Shown: positions 1 through 7,142, counted from the first letter of the stretch. The stretch: 18,302 nt of DNA from an uncultured Eggerthellaceae bacterium (GCA_934630905.1 CAKTXN010000034.1:1-18302); one strand, 5' to 3'. The notes: generated from the letters alone by a model not told the origin. A program made the numbers and translations.

Positions 1-392
1 TGACCCAACGCACGCGTTGCCTGCCAGTAATCAGACTGGGAAGGCTGAATGGAGCCCAAACCGGGGCCGCCACGCTGCACATTGATGATAACGCCCGGCA
101 AATCGGCACCCGCCATGTAAGACACGCCTTCGCTTTTCAGGGAAATTCCCGGCGAAGAAGACGATGTCATAACGCGTGCGCCGGCAGCAGCAGCACCGTA
201 CACCATGTTGATGGCTGCAATTTCGCTTTCGGCCTGCAGATACGTTCCGCCAATCTTAGGCATGCATTTCGACATGTATGCTGCAAGCTCCGTTTGCGGC
301 GTAATAGGGTATCCGAAGAAATAGCGGCACCCTGCGCGCAATGCGCATTCAGCCAGCGCCTCATTTCCCTTCATCAGCACTTTTTCTGCCAC
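1..392 (-). CDS. vorB: 2-oxoacid:ferredoxin oxidoreductase alpha subunit VorB, N-terminal part (cut by window edge)
   Basis: The first 130 residues of an oxidoreductase that converts a 2-oxoacid, CoA and oxidised ferredoxin to acyl-CoA, CO2 and reduced ferredoxin, or the reverse. It begins MAEKVLMKGNEALAE, followed by the family motif GYPITPQTE and by QAESEIAAINM, TSSSSPGIS and GGPGLGSIQPSQSD, all typical of the 3-methyl-2-oxobutanoate (VorB) branch. The start is GTG at 392, chosen because a near-ideal ribosome site, GGAGGTGATC, lies 8 nt upstream inside the end of the ferredoxin gene. The two genes are 5 nt apart and so surely cotranscribed. The thiamine-diphosphate (beta) subunit is expected just beyond the left edge. 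The substrate (branched-chain, aromatic or other 2-oxoacid) cannot be read from this fragment. Confidence 0.93.
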   Translation of the reverse strand, partial: MAEKVLMKGNEALAECALRAGCRYFFGYPITPQTELAAYMSKCMPKIGGTYLQAESEIAAINMVYGAAAAGARVMTSSSSPGISLKSEGVSYMAGADLPGVIINVQRGGPGLGSIQPSQSDYWQATRALG

Positions 393-397
393 GTTGA

Positions 398-604
398 TCA
401 CCTCCAGACCGTAATGGCAACATCGGGACACATGGTGGCGCAAGTGGCGCAGCCCGTGCATTTTTCGTCATCTATGCAGGCAGCCGGATGATACCCTTTT
501 GCCGTGATGACAGAGCTGTCCAGCTGGACAATGCCAACGGGACACGCGTCAACGCAAAGACCGCAGCCCTTGCAGAAAACATGATCGACACTAATATGCG
601 CCAT
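398..604 (-). CDS. 2[4Fe-4S] ferredoxin-type subunit of the VorB oxidoreductase
   Basis: A 68-residue bacterial-type ferredoxin with two CxxCxxCxxxCP clusters, Cys11/14/17/21 and Cys49/52/55/59, so it should carry two [4Fe-4S] centres. An additional Cys43 does not belong to either motif. Its place directly before vorB (5 nt gap) marks it as the electron-transfer subunit of that enzyme (called gamma or delta in related systems) rather than a free ferredoxin. The ATG at 604 is preceded by GAGAGGAAACAGT, an adequate ribosome site. The 60-nt gap from the preceding P-loop gene holds a small inverted repeat, TTGTG-GTTT-CACAA on the minus strand, flanked by two GAGAGAG runs. It has no T-run, so it is not a canonical terminator; it might be an mRNA processing or stability element. 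Confidence 0.92.
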   Translation of the reverse strand: MAHISVDHVFCKGCGLCVDACPVGIVQLDSSVITAKGYHPAACIDDEKCTGCATCATMCPDVAITVWR

Positions 605-664
605 ACTGTTTCCTCTCTCTTGTCATCTTGTGAAACCACAATCTCTCTCAAAACGCTCAGTATG

Positions 665-1408
665 TTACTCCCAAGGAGTACGAACAAGCATCGAAACAGG
701 ATAAAGCGTTACACCTTGCTCTTCTTGGCTGAATGCCTTATTTATCTGCTCAAAGGACATTTTTGGAACCGTTGTGCACACTAAATCAACGCCCGCAGCC
801 ACTGCACATGCCCGTCCAAAATCCAAGGCGTCAACTACAGTAGACGCATCGGTTTGGTCGCGCAGATGCGAGTTATTCACCACACCGGTAACGCGCAGCC
901 CCGATTTCACCTGAATCTCTTCCATGATTTCCAGCGCCTCTTCTGGCTCGCGCGTCAAGTTGCGGTACTGGTTCACCACGTAAAGCATCTGATAGGAGCC
1001 TTGCGCAGCTTCGGAAGCAAAACGTCCCAGAACAGTGGCTCCGGCATCATCGCCGCCCACGTCAATCACCAGCACCGATGAGCATTCTCCCTGCGCCCAC
1101 TGCTCATACGCCTGGGAGATTGCCGTTCCCACCGACCCTGAAATGCTGGGGTTGTCAAGCGAAGACCCTGCCAGGTTGGGAGCGATAACCGCCACGCCCG
1201 CATCCGCAAGCATGGCAGAGTAATCGCTTGAGCGAAAATACGGGTTCACCACGTCAAAATCAACAAGCGTGACGTTTTTCCCCTGCCTTGCAAGATCGAA
1301 CGACCAGTTCAGACTAAAGTTCGTCTTCCCTGCTCCGTAATGACCCACCACAATATTCACCGCGCAGGGTGCAGGACCGTATTCAAGAATGTCGTAACCG
1401 TTTACCAT
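665..1408 (-). CDS. uncharacterised P-loop NTPase (SIMIBI/MinD-like) of the acyl-CoA synthetase-vor operon
   Basis: A 247-residue soluble P-loop ATPase or GTPase of unknown function. Visible motifs are a Walker A, GHYGAGKT (residues 22-29); VDFDVVNPYFRS (49-60), in the place of the first switch Asp of SIMIBI-class NTPases; a Walker B-like VLVIDVGGDDAGA (112-124); and VVNNS (176-180), where nucleotide-base contacts often lie. No membrane segment or Fe-S motif is evident. The frame is open back to 1459, but that would overlap the synthetase gene. ATG 1408 lies 4 nt after the synthetase stop and leaves about 20 residues before the P-loop, so it is preferred, although its ribosome site (GATGAG) is weak. 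I recall similar proteins with an NPYFRS motif annotated only as ATP-binding protein in anaerobic Firmicutes. A role in cofactor insertion, enzyme activation or energy sensing is inference from the operon alone. Confidence 0.85.
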   Translation of the reverse strand: MVNGYDILEYGPAPCAVNIVVGHYGAGKTNFSLNWSFDLARQGKNVTLVDFDVVNPYFRSSDYSAMLADAGVAVIAPNLAGSSLDNPSISGSVGTAISQAYEQWAQGECSSVLVIDVGGDDAGATVLGRFASEAAQGSYQMLYVVNQYRNLTREPEEALEIMEEIQVKSGLRVTGVVNNSHLRDQTDASTVVDALDFGRACAVAAGVDLVCTTVPKMSFEQINKAFSQEEQGVTLYPVSMLVRTPWE

Positions 1409-1412
1409 GAAA

Positions 1413-3167
1413 CTATTTCTCATCGTTTTCGCGAATGGCGGCGCGGCGGATCTTGCCATTGACCGTCTTCGGCAACTCTTCTACGTACTCGATGATGCGC
1501 GGGTACTTATACGGCGCGGTTTTTTGCTTTACCCACGTCTGCAGCTCTTTAGTAAGAGCGGTTGTGCCCTCAAAACCAGAGGCAAGAACAACGGTGGCCT
1601 TTACCGCCTTGCCGCGCAAGGGGTCGGGCACGCCCGTAACCGCGCATTCTTTGACTGCTTCGTGTTCCAGCATAACGCTTTCAATCTCGAAAGGCCCAAT
1701 GCGGTAGCCGCTCGACTTGATAACGTCGTCGTTTCTGCCCACGTACCAGTAATAGCCATCTTCATCGCACCAGGCAGTGTCGCCCGTGTGGTACCAACCG
1801 TCATGGATGGCCTCGGCCGTTTTAGCGGGATTGCGATAATACTCCATCATGATGCCCGGAGCACCTTGAGACACATCGATGCACACTTCGCCCGTTTGAC
1901 CCACCTTGCAGAAATTACCGTCTTCATCAAGAATGCGCGTGTTGTACTGAGGAACCGGCTTGCCCATAGAACCTGGACGCGGCGTGGAGCCCGTAAGATT
2001 TGCAATAGTCAGCGGCGTTTCTGTTTGACCGAAACCTTCGTAGATGGTCAGGCCGGTATGCTTTTTCCAGAAATCGAACAAATCGGGATTAAGCGCTTCA
2101 CCCGCCGTGGTGGAATACACCAACGTTGAGAAATCATATTTATCAATGTCTACCTGCGAGAACATGCGATACATAGTGGGCGGGCAGCAAAGCGTGGTCA
2201 CGCCATACCGCGGGATAAGGCTCAAAAGTTCATCGGCATCAAAACGGTCGTAGTCATACGTGAGCACGGCGGCTTCCATGAGCCATTGTCCGTAATACTT
2301 GCCCCAAACGGCCTTGCCCCAACCGGTATCGGCAATGGTGAAATGCAAGCCATCGGGCACCACGTTGTGCCAATGCTTTGCCGTAAGCAAATGGGCAACG
2401 GCATATTCGCCAGAGTGAAGCACCATCTTGGGCTGGCCCGACGTTCCCGAAGAGAAGTACATGAGCATGGGATCCTTGATGCTGGTCTCAACGCGCTCGA
2501 ATTCGGCACTTGCCGCGCGCACGCCCGAGTTGAAGTCAAGCCAACCTTCGCGCGATGTGGTAGCAACGCAGATGTTCTCGGGACCGGAAAGTGCCGCTCC
2601 CAGCGCAGTGCCTTCGGGAATAATCATCTTGCCGTTTTCATCGAGCGGTGTAAGGCCGCCACCTGCGCCATTGACCAAAATGCGGCTTTTCACCGTGGGG
2701 CAACGGTCGATAACAGCATCCACCACATCGGCGATATATCCAGCATCCGTGCAGATGACCGAAGAGATCAGGCCTTCGTTCAAGCGATATTCCAAGTCGT
2801 GCTCTTTGAGCATGAACGTGGCGGGAACCATGATGGCACCCAACTTGCACAAAGCGGTTGCCACAAACCAGAACTGATAGTGACGACGCAGGATAACCAA
2901 AACGTAATCACCCTTCTTGATGCCCTGCGCAGCCAAGTAATTTGCCGTCTTGTTCGACCATTCACGCATGTCAGCAAACGAGAAGAAATGCTCTTCGCCT
3001 TCGGGATTGCACCACACCATGGCACGGCGATCGGGGTCGTTTTCGGCAATGTCATCAACAACATCGTAACCGAAGTTGAATGAATCAGGGGCGGTCACCT
3101 TGAAATCGGTCAAAAGGCCGTTCTCGGAATACGTTTCTTTCACGAATCGTTCATTGATGTTTCTCAT
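1413..3167 (-). CDS. AMP-forming acyl-CoA synthetase (acetyl/medium-chain family)
   Basis: Catalyses carboxylate + ATP + CoA to acyl-CoA + AMP + PPi. The 584-residue product carries the adenylate-forming core motifs in order: MYFSSGTSGQPK (about 236-247), YEGFGQTET (376-384), YHTGDTAW (459-466), GRNDDVIKSSGYRIGPFEIE (477-496) and the C-terminal catalytic lysine in NGK (Lys572). The sequence resembles the acetyl/butyryl/medium-chain branch, but the acid used cannot be decided. The frame is open 21 codons further upstream; ATG 3167 (MRNINERFV) is chosen because AAAGGA precedes it by 11 nt and the upstream codons look non-coding. It is followed 4 nt downstream by the P-loop gene and shares an operon with the ferredoxin and vorB. 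It could activate an acid for reductive carboxylation by Vor, or run in reverse to conserve energy from acyl-CoA. Confidence 0.9.
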   Translation of the reverse strand: MRNINERFVKETYSENGLLTDFKVTAPDSFNFGYDVVDDIAENDPDRRAMVWCNPEGEEHFFSFADMREWSNKTANYLAAQGIKKGDYVLVILRRHYQFWFVATALCKLGAIMVPATFMLKEHDLEYRLNEGLISSVICTDAGYIADVVDAVIDRCPTVKSRILVNGAGGGLTPLDENGKMIIPEGTALGAALSGPENICVATTSREGWLDFNSGVRAASAEFERVETSIKDPMLMYFSSGTSGQPKMVLHSGEYAVAHLLTAKHWHNVVPDGLHFTIADTGWGKAVWGKYYGQWLMEAAVLTYDYDRFDADELLSLIPRYGVTTLCCPPTMYRMFSQVDIDKYDFSTLVYSTTAGEALNPDLFDFWKKHTGLTIYEGFGQTETPLTIANLTGSTPRPGSMGKPVPQYNTRILDEDGNFCKVGQTGEVCIDVSQGAPGIMMEYYRNPAKTAEAIHDGWYHTGDTAWCDEDGYYWYVGRNDDVIKSSGYRIGPFEIESVMLEHEAVKECAVTGVPDPLRGKAVKATVVLASGFEGTTALTKELQTWVKQKTAPYKYPRIIEYVEELPKTVNGKIRRAAIRENDEK

Positions 3168-3238
3168 TGAAGTGAAAATCCTTTGCAAAATAGAGGGGAG
3201 ACAAAATCGAGATTGCCGCATAAGCCGCAACGTATTGA

Positions 3239-3271
3239 TTTATAAGGCGCGCCCGCTTGATTGGTTGATTG
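3239..3271 (-). promoter_or_regulatory. putative promoter and 7-bp direct-repeat operator of the acyl-CoA synthetase operon
   Basis: Within the 164-bp gap between the HTH-cupin and synthetase genes the minus strand carries TATAAA (3239-3244), a good -10 hexamer, about 70 nt before the start codon. The matching -35 position has no good hexamer but is covered by two copies of CAATCAA (3265-3271 and 3257-3263, 8-bp period). This suggests an operator or an activator-dependent promoter. An inverted repeat, TGCTGC-n5-GCAGCA (3291-3307), lies further upstream and lacks a T-run. The motifs are seen; their role is inferred. Confidence 0.4.
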
Positions 3272-3331
3272 ATGTTTCCAATCGCCTTTTTGCTGCTGCA
3301 AGCAGCACATGCGGGCTTGCGAAAGACGCGC

Positions 3332-3916
3332 CTAGATAATGTCATCCTCTTCGGGCTTCATGACAAGCGCCAAGAACGTGCACGGCTCGCCGCCAATGGC
3401 AATCATGCCATGGCCGCGGCCCGAGTCATAAAGCACGCAATCGCCCGGCTCAAGCTCTTCAATGTGATCTTCGTACGCAAAACGCATCTTACCTGAAAGA
3501 ATGTAGTCAAATTCCTGTCCCGTGTGCTTCGAGAGATGGATGGGCTTGTCCTGCTCTTCTTCCAAATAGGGTGCGTTTACCCAGAAAGGCTCACAGCTTT
3601 TGTTCTGGAAATGCGGCGCTTTGTGCAAATACTCAAAGCCCGCACGGCGCTTGATAGAAAGACCCTCACCAGCGCGCGTCAGACAATAACCCTTCAAATG
3701 CGGGGTTTCGCCTGTGAGCAGCTCAATCACATCAACGCCCAAACGCGCGGCACATTTATACAGGAACGTGAAAGACAAATCCTGCTCGCCCGACTCTTGG
3801 GCGGCATATTCCGCAACGCTGCGGCCCGTTGCCTCCGCCATTTCTTGCATGGTGATATCAAGGTCCTCACGAAGGGCCTGAATTCTTCCAGCAACTTCTT
3901 TGAGGTTTGGCTCCAT
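3332..3916 (-). CDS. HTH-cupin transcriptional regulator (XRE family)
   Basis: A 194-residue regulator with an N-terminal XRE-type helix-turn-helix (about residues 6-66, including MQEMAEATGRSVAEY and a short VDVIELLTGE tail). It also has a C-terminal cupin barrel (about 128-188) with motif HTGQEFDYILSGKMRF followed by LEPGDCVLYDSGRGHGM. Such proteins usually bind DNA through the HTH and sense a small molecule through the cupin. It stands at the head of the acyl-CoA synthetase-vor gene set on the same strand, so it probably controls that set and perhaps itself. Two ATGs are possible, 3931 and 3916. The second is preferred because GGAAGGAAATAAG, a strong ribosome site, lies between them. The ligand cannot be told from sequence; a carboxylate or acyl-CoA would fit the neighbours. 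Confidence 0.9.
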   Translation of the reverse strand: MEPNLKEVAGRIQALREDLDITMQEMAEATGRSVAEYAAQESGEQDLSFTFLYKCAARLGVDVIELLTGETPHLKGYCLTRAGEGLSIKRRAGFEYLHKAPHFQNKSCEPFWVNAPYLEEEQDKPIHLSKHTGQEFDYILSGKMRFAYEDHIEELEPGDCVLYDSGRGHGMIAIGGEPCTFLALVMKPEEDDII

Positions 3917-3998
3917 CTTATTTCCTTCCATACGATCAGTCCAACATCTACCACTGCACTACTTTTGATAACAAAGATTGTTTCTTCTCGCTCAAAAC

Positions 3999-4033
3999 AA
4001 AAAAACCCGAATTCCAATGTTGGAATCCGGGTT
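3999..4033 (-). terminator. Rho-independent terminator (rsmB side) or attenuator before the HTH-cupin gene
   Basis: On the minus strand AACCCG-G-ATTCCA pairs with TGGAAT-T-CGGGTT across a 4-nt loop (4004-4033, one internal mismatch) and is followed at once by seven T. This is a textbook intrinsic terminator reading leftward. It lies about 160 nt past the rsmB stop and about 85 nt before the HTH-cupin start. A good -10 sits just upstream of it (4053-4058), so it may also act as a leader attenuator. Confidence 0.8.
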
Positions 4034-4052
4034 ACCTTAAAAACCGAGACAA

Positions 4053-4081
4053 ACTATACCAGAATCCAACAACACGCTCAC
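4053..4081 (-). promoter_or_regulatory. putative extended -10 promoter for the HTH-cupin transcript
   Basis: The minus strand reads GTGAGC (4076-4081), a 17-nt spacer ending in TGG, then TATAGT (4053-4058). This is a strong extended -10 with a half-matching -35. Transcription would start near 4046, only about 13 nt before the terminator-like hairpin. The gap 3917-3998 downstream of the hairpin shows only a weak alternative promoter. Confidence 0.45.
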
Positions 4082-4083
4082 GA

Positions 4084-4105
4084 CGCGACAATTACGATTG
4101 CCGCG
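4084..4105. promoter_or_regulatory. 9-bp dyad next to the -35 region, operator candidate
   Basis: An inverted repeat with arms CGCGACAAT and ATTGCCGCG around a 4-bp centre, with one mismatch that becomes a G-U pair in minus-strand RNA. It lies immediately upstream of the -35 position of the putative HTH-cupin promoter. The position suits a regulator-binding site. No T-run follows it, so it is not a terminator. Confidence 0.4.
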
Positions 4106-4190
4106 TTGATAATGACTAAGTTGTTAATTCGTACAGAGTTCATCGTGTTCCTATTTGTTATCCAAAAAATGAGCTTTACGAAAAATACCA

Positions 4191-5609
4191 CTAATTTTTT
4201 TCACGCACAAGACAAACCGCAAAATGTCCGTCAGCGGAGCCAGAATTCACATTTGTAGCAAAACTCGCGTGCCCATCGATTGCTTCCAGCTTGAAATCTG
4301 CACCTTCTTCGGACTTCAAGAACTCCATAATGACCTCTTGGTTTTCGCGCTTCGTTACCGTGCACGTGGAATACGTCAGACGCCCACCGGGGTTCACCAA
4401 TGCAGCGGCCGTCTGCAACATTTTCAGACCCTTTGCCACCAGGTTCTCAATTCCCCGCTCGTTCAAACGCCAGCGAATCTCGGGATGACGACGAAGCGTT
4501 CCCAAGCCAGAGCACGGCGCATCAATGAACACGGCATCAAATGTCTCGGGGAAATCTTCCGCAGTCATTTCCGTAGCATCAAGCGTGAGTGCATCGGCAA
4601 CCTCAATGCCGTATTTCTCGGCACGTTCGCGCAAAACGCGCGCTTTGAACTCATGGTTGTCCAGCGTGTAGTGCTTCATTTGAGAGCCGTACTTGCGCTG
4701 GGCATTGCTCTGCAGCAAGATGGTTTTCGTACCACGACCTGCGCCAATCTCCAAAAATGCCGCCGGTTTTTCTTCGGGGAGCGCCAACATGGCCACACGC
4801 TGCGCGGCAACATCGGACACCAAAATCTTGCCCTGCGCAAGCGCATGCGAAATGCGACCATCAAGCAGAATCTTGCTGTTGCTAATGAAATAACAGCCTG
4901 GGATTTCCACGCCATCAATGGTTTGCGGTTGAGCGGTAACGCCGCAATCGGCAAAAAGCGCCACGATTTCCTGATCGCTTGCTTTCGCTTTATTCACGGC
5001 AATGAACAGCGGCGCTTGCTCGTTAGACGCTTTCATCAGAGCAACGGCATCGGACGCACCTAAATCCTTGATAAGGCGCACCGCCAGCCACTGCGGGAAA
5101 CCGTACAGACGAGCCAATGCCGCAATATCGGTCTTAGGATCGCCGAATGGCCACGTCTTTTTCAGCTCGACAACGCGGCGCAGCACGGCATTCGCCAAAC
5201 CACCTGTGCGCGGCGCAATGTACTTGGAAAGCTCAACGCCCTGGTCTACAGCCGCATGCTCCTCTTTGCCCAAGAAGAACAGTTCGTACGTGGAAATGCG
5301 CAGAGCATCACGCACCAGCGGCTCAATGTCTTTCGGATTGTCCAAAGCGCGATCGATAATTTCGTCAAGCGTGCCCCAGGTTGCCGCAACGCCCAAAACA
5401 AGGACCTGCGCAAATGCGGTATCTTCCTTGGAAAGCTTCGAGCGCTCCAGGCGCGATTCCAAGACCTCATGAGCAAATGCTTTGCGTGTGCGAACAATCG
5501 TGTTCGTCTCCACGGCAAAACGACGCGCAGGCGTTGCACCCGTACGCTTCTTTTTCGGTTTAGCTACCGGCTGCCAGCCGCGATATAAATCATCAGACTC
5601 AGTTTCCAA
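4191..5609 (-). CDS. rsmB: 16S rRNA (cytosine-5) methyltransferase RsmB-like, NusB domain fusion
   Basis: An S-adenosylmethionine-dependent methyltransferase expected to form m5C967 of 16S rRNA. The 472 residues have a lysine/arginine-rich start, a NusB-like helical RNA-binding domain (about 38-155) and a class I methyltransferase domain. Motif IV, DAPCSGLGTLRRHPEIRW (363-380, Cys366), and motif VI, YSTCT (413-417, catalytic Cys416), are intact. Motif I reads EIGAGRGTKT (287-296) rather than the common CAAPGGKT, which is unusual for the family. The start is a TTG at 5607-5609 that overlaps the fmt stop by 11 nt. The ribosome site GGAGG lies 4 nt upstream within the last fmt codons, so translation is probably coupled to fmt. 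No better in-frame start exists near the N-terminus. It is the last gene of def-fmt-rsmB. Confidence 0.9.
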   Translation of the reverse strand: METESDDLYRGWQPVAKPKKKRTGATPARRFAVETNTIVRTRKAFAHEVLESRLERSKLSKEDTAFAQVLVLGVAATWGTLDEIIDRALDNPKDIEPLVRDALRISTYELFFLGKEEHAAVDQGVELSKYIAPRTGGLANAVLRRVVELKKTWPFGDPKTDIAALARLYGFPQWLAVRLIKDLGASDAVALMKASNEQAPLFIAVNKAKASDQEIVALFADCGVTAQPQTIDGVEIPGCYFISNSKILLDGRISHALAQGKILVSDVAAQRVAMLALPEEKPAAFLEIGAGRGTKTILLQSNAQRKYGSQMKHYTLDNHEFKARVLRERAEKYGIEVADALTLDATEMTAEDFPETFDAVFIDAPCSGLGTLRRHPEIRWRLNERGIENLVAKGLKMLQTAAALVNPGGRLTYSTCTVTKRENQEVIMEFLKSEEGADFKLEAIDGHASFATNVNSGSADGHFAVCLVREKN

Positions 5610-6549
5610 GGATCCTCCAATGCTTAGGTTCCGTTTTTATGTTCTGCACGCCCGCGGCGAAGGACTTCGCGTCCATTTCCTTCTTCCCATGGGGCTTTAA
5701 CGTGAGAATCTCCAATACTCCTTCTTTTGTGCCCAAAAACAAACGTTTGCGCACAAAAGCAACTTGTCCCGCTTGCAGCGGCTCGGGCAGAAAATCAAGC
5801 GAATCATAATTCTGCGCCGAAAGAATCGACACGGGCTTTCCCGCAACTTCGCAACTACACGGATGCGCCTCGCTTGACGCCCTTACCTTGCGATCAGCTT
5901 GCAACGCCGTATCGTCCCAGCAAAGATCAAGTTCGCCTTTCTCGATCTTCTTTGCATACGTGACTTCGCTTTCGTCCTGTTCGACCCAGAAAACATGGCC
6001 CGCATCAAACTGCTCCAAAGCGTTCAAAAGCGCTTCAGCGCCAAGGTATGCCAGGTCATCAAGAAGCTCAGAAGCGCTACGATGATCAACGGGAACGCTT
6101 CGATACGCGCAAAACGGACCTGCATCAAGCTTTTCGTCGATACGCATGGCGCACACGCCCACCTGTTCATCGCCGGCAAAAATCGCCCGCTCAACAGGAG
6201 CAGCGCCGCGCCATCGGGGAAGCAGCGAAGCATGCGCGTTGATTGCGCCAAACCGCGCCGCATCAATGACCGCTCGGGGCAACAGCGCTCCATACGCCGC
6301 AACAACCAAGACGTCCGCCTCGAACGAACGCAAACGCTCCTGTTCTTCGACATCTTTCAGGCTTGCCGGGCAGAAAACAGGAAGGCCCAGCTCAAGTGCA
6401 GTGCTTTTCACCGGAGAAGGCACCAGCGCATTCCCGCGCCCCCGGATTGCATCAGGGCGCGTGTAAACGGCTACCACCTGATGCTGCTCGTTTATCTGCC
6501 GCAGAATGGTTGCCGCGAACTCAGGGGTCCCCATGAATACAACGCGCAT
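5599..6549 (-). CDS. fmt: methionyl-tRNA formyltransferase
   Basis: Transfers a formyl group from 10-formyl-tetrahydrofolate to Met-tRNA(fMet) to make the initiator tRNA. The 316 residues match the family length. The start MRVVFMGTPEFA, the basic loop RPDAIRGRGN, the catalytic set Asn104, His106 (INAHASLLPRWRGAAP) and Asp142 (IDEKLDAGP), and a smaller C-terminal tRNA-binding domain are all visible. ATG 6549 follows the def stop by 3 nt and is preceded by GGGAG at a suitable distance. The last codons of fmt contain the ribosome site and start of rsmB. The order def-fmt-rsmB is common in bacteria and links N-terminal formylation with deformylation. Confidence 0.96.
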   Translation of the reverse strand: MRVVFMGTPEFAATILRQINEQHQVVAVYTRPDAIRGRGNALVPSPVKSTALELGLPVFCPASLKDVEEQERLRSFEADVLVVAAYGALLPRAVIDAARFGAINAHASLLPRWRGAAPVERAIFAGDEQVGVCAMRIDEKLDAGPFCAYRSVPVDHRSASELLDDLAYLGAEALLNALEQFDAGHVFWVEQDESEVTYAKKIEKGELDLCWDDTALQADRKVRASSEAHPCSCEVAGKPVSILSAQNYDSLDFLPEPLQAGQVAFVRKRLFLGTKEGVLEILTLKPHGKKEMDAKSFAAGVQNIKTEPKHWRILGN

Positions 6550-6552
6550 GGT

Positions 6553-7104
6553 TTACTCCCGGTCACCTTCGTGCGGAATGCCCACTTCACCAGGACGTGC
6601 GCCTGCTTCACGTGCAGCCGCCAGATCAGCCACGGCCTGCAGGCGGCGCTCAGGCGTTGCCGCCTCGATAAGGGTCTTTCCATCCAAGTGATCAATCTCG
6701 TGCTGAAGGCACATAGCAAGAAGCTCTTCGCCTTCGATTTCCCACAGCTCGCCATCCAAATCGTAATAACGAACACGCACCCACGGCGAACGTTCGATCA
6801 CAACGGAAATACCCGGTAGGGACAGGCAACCCTCGGAGCTTTCCACCAAATCACCCTTACGCTCGACAATTACGGGGTTGATCATTACCAGCGGGTCCTT
6901 ACCGTAATATTCTTCGCCTTCGCAATCAACGACAATAAGGCGAATATCAAGCCCCACCTGGGGGGAAGCAATGCCCACACCGTTCGTTTTATACATAAGC
7001 TGCGCCATTTGTTTTGAAATGCGCTTGAGCGACCTGTCGCCCACTTTGCAGTCATGGCACACTTGCTTTAATGCATCATCGGGCCATTCCACAATCTTCA
7101 TCAT
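6553..7104 (-). CDS. def: peptide deformylase
   Basis: A metalloenzyme that removes the formyl group from the N-terminal Met of nascent proteins. All three family motifs are present in the 183-residue product: GVGIASPQ (42-49), EGCLS (91-95, metal ligand Cys93) and QHEIDHLDG (134-142, His135 and His139 as ligands, Glu136 catalytic). The C-terminal extension after about residue 148 is Ala/Arg-rich and ends in HEGDRE. The gene opens with two consecutive ATG codons (7104 and 7101); AGGA lies 6 or 9 nt upstream, so either could be used. The sequence before the ATG, AGGAACGAACATG, is identical to that before tatA. Confidence 0.96.
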   Translation of the reverse strand: MMKIVEWPDDALKQVCHDCKVGDRSLKRISKQMAQLMYKTNGVGIASPQVGLDIRLIVVDCEGEEYYGKDPLVMINPVIVERKGDLVESSEGCLSLPGISVVIERSPWVRVRYYDLDGELWEIEGEELLAMCLQHEIDHLDGKTLIEAATPERRLQAVADLAAAREAGARPGEVGIPHEGDRE

Positions 7105-7142
7105 GTTCGTTCCTATCTTATCCTGCCTGAGGTTATCCGTTC

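Noticed and set aside
2286..3083. Plus-strand open frame of 265 codons
   Set aside because: It is antisense to the acyl-CoA synthetase and has no family resemblance.
3291..3307. Inverted repeat TGCTGC-n5-GCAGCA after the HTH-cupin gene as a terminator
   Set aside because: The stem is only 6 bp and no T-run follows on either strand.
3907..4258. Plus-strand small open frames in the rsmB to HTH-cupin gap
   Set aside because: They overlap the terminator and dyad, lack ribosome sites and show biased, non-protein-like composition.
5899..6819. Plus-strand open frame of 306 codons
   Set aside because: It runs antisense across fmt and into def, both well supported by catalytic motifs.
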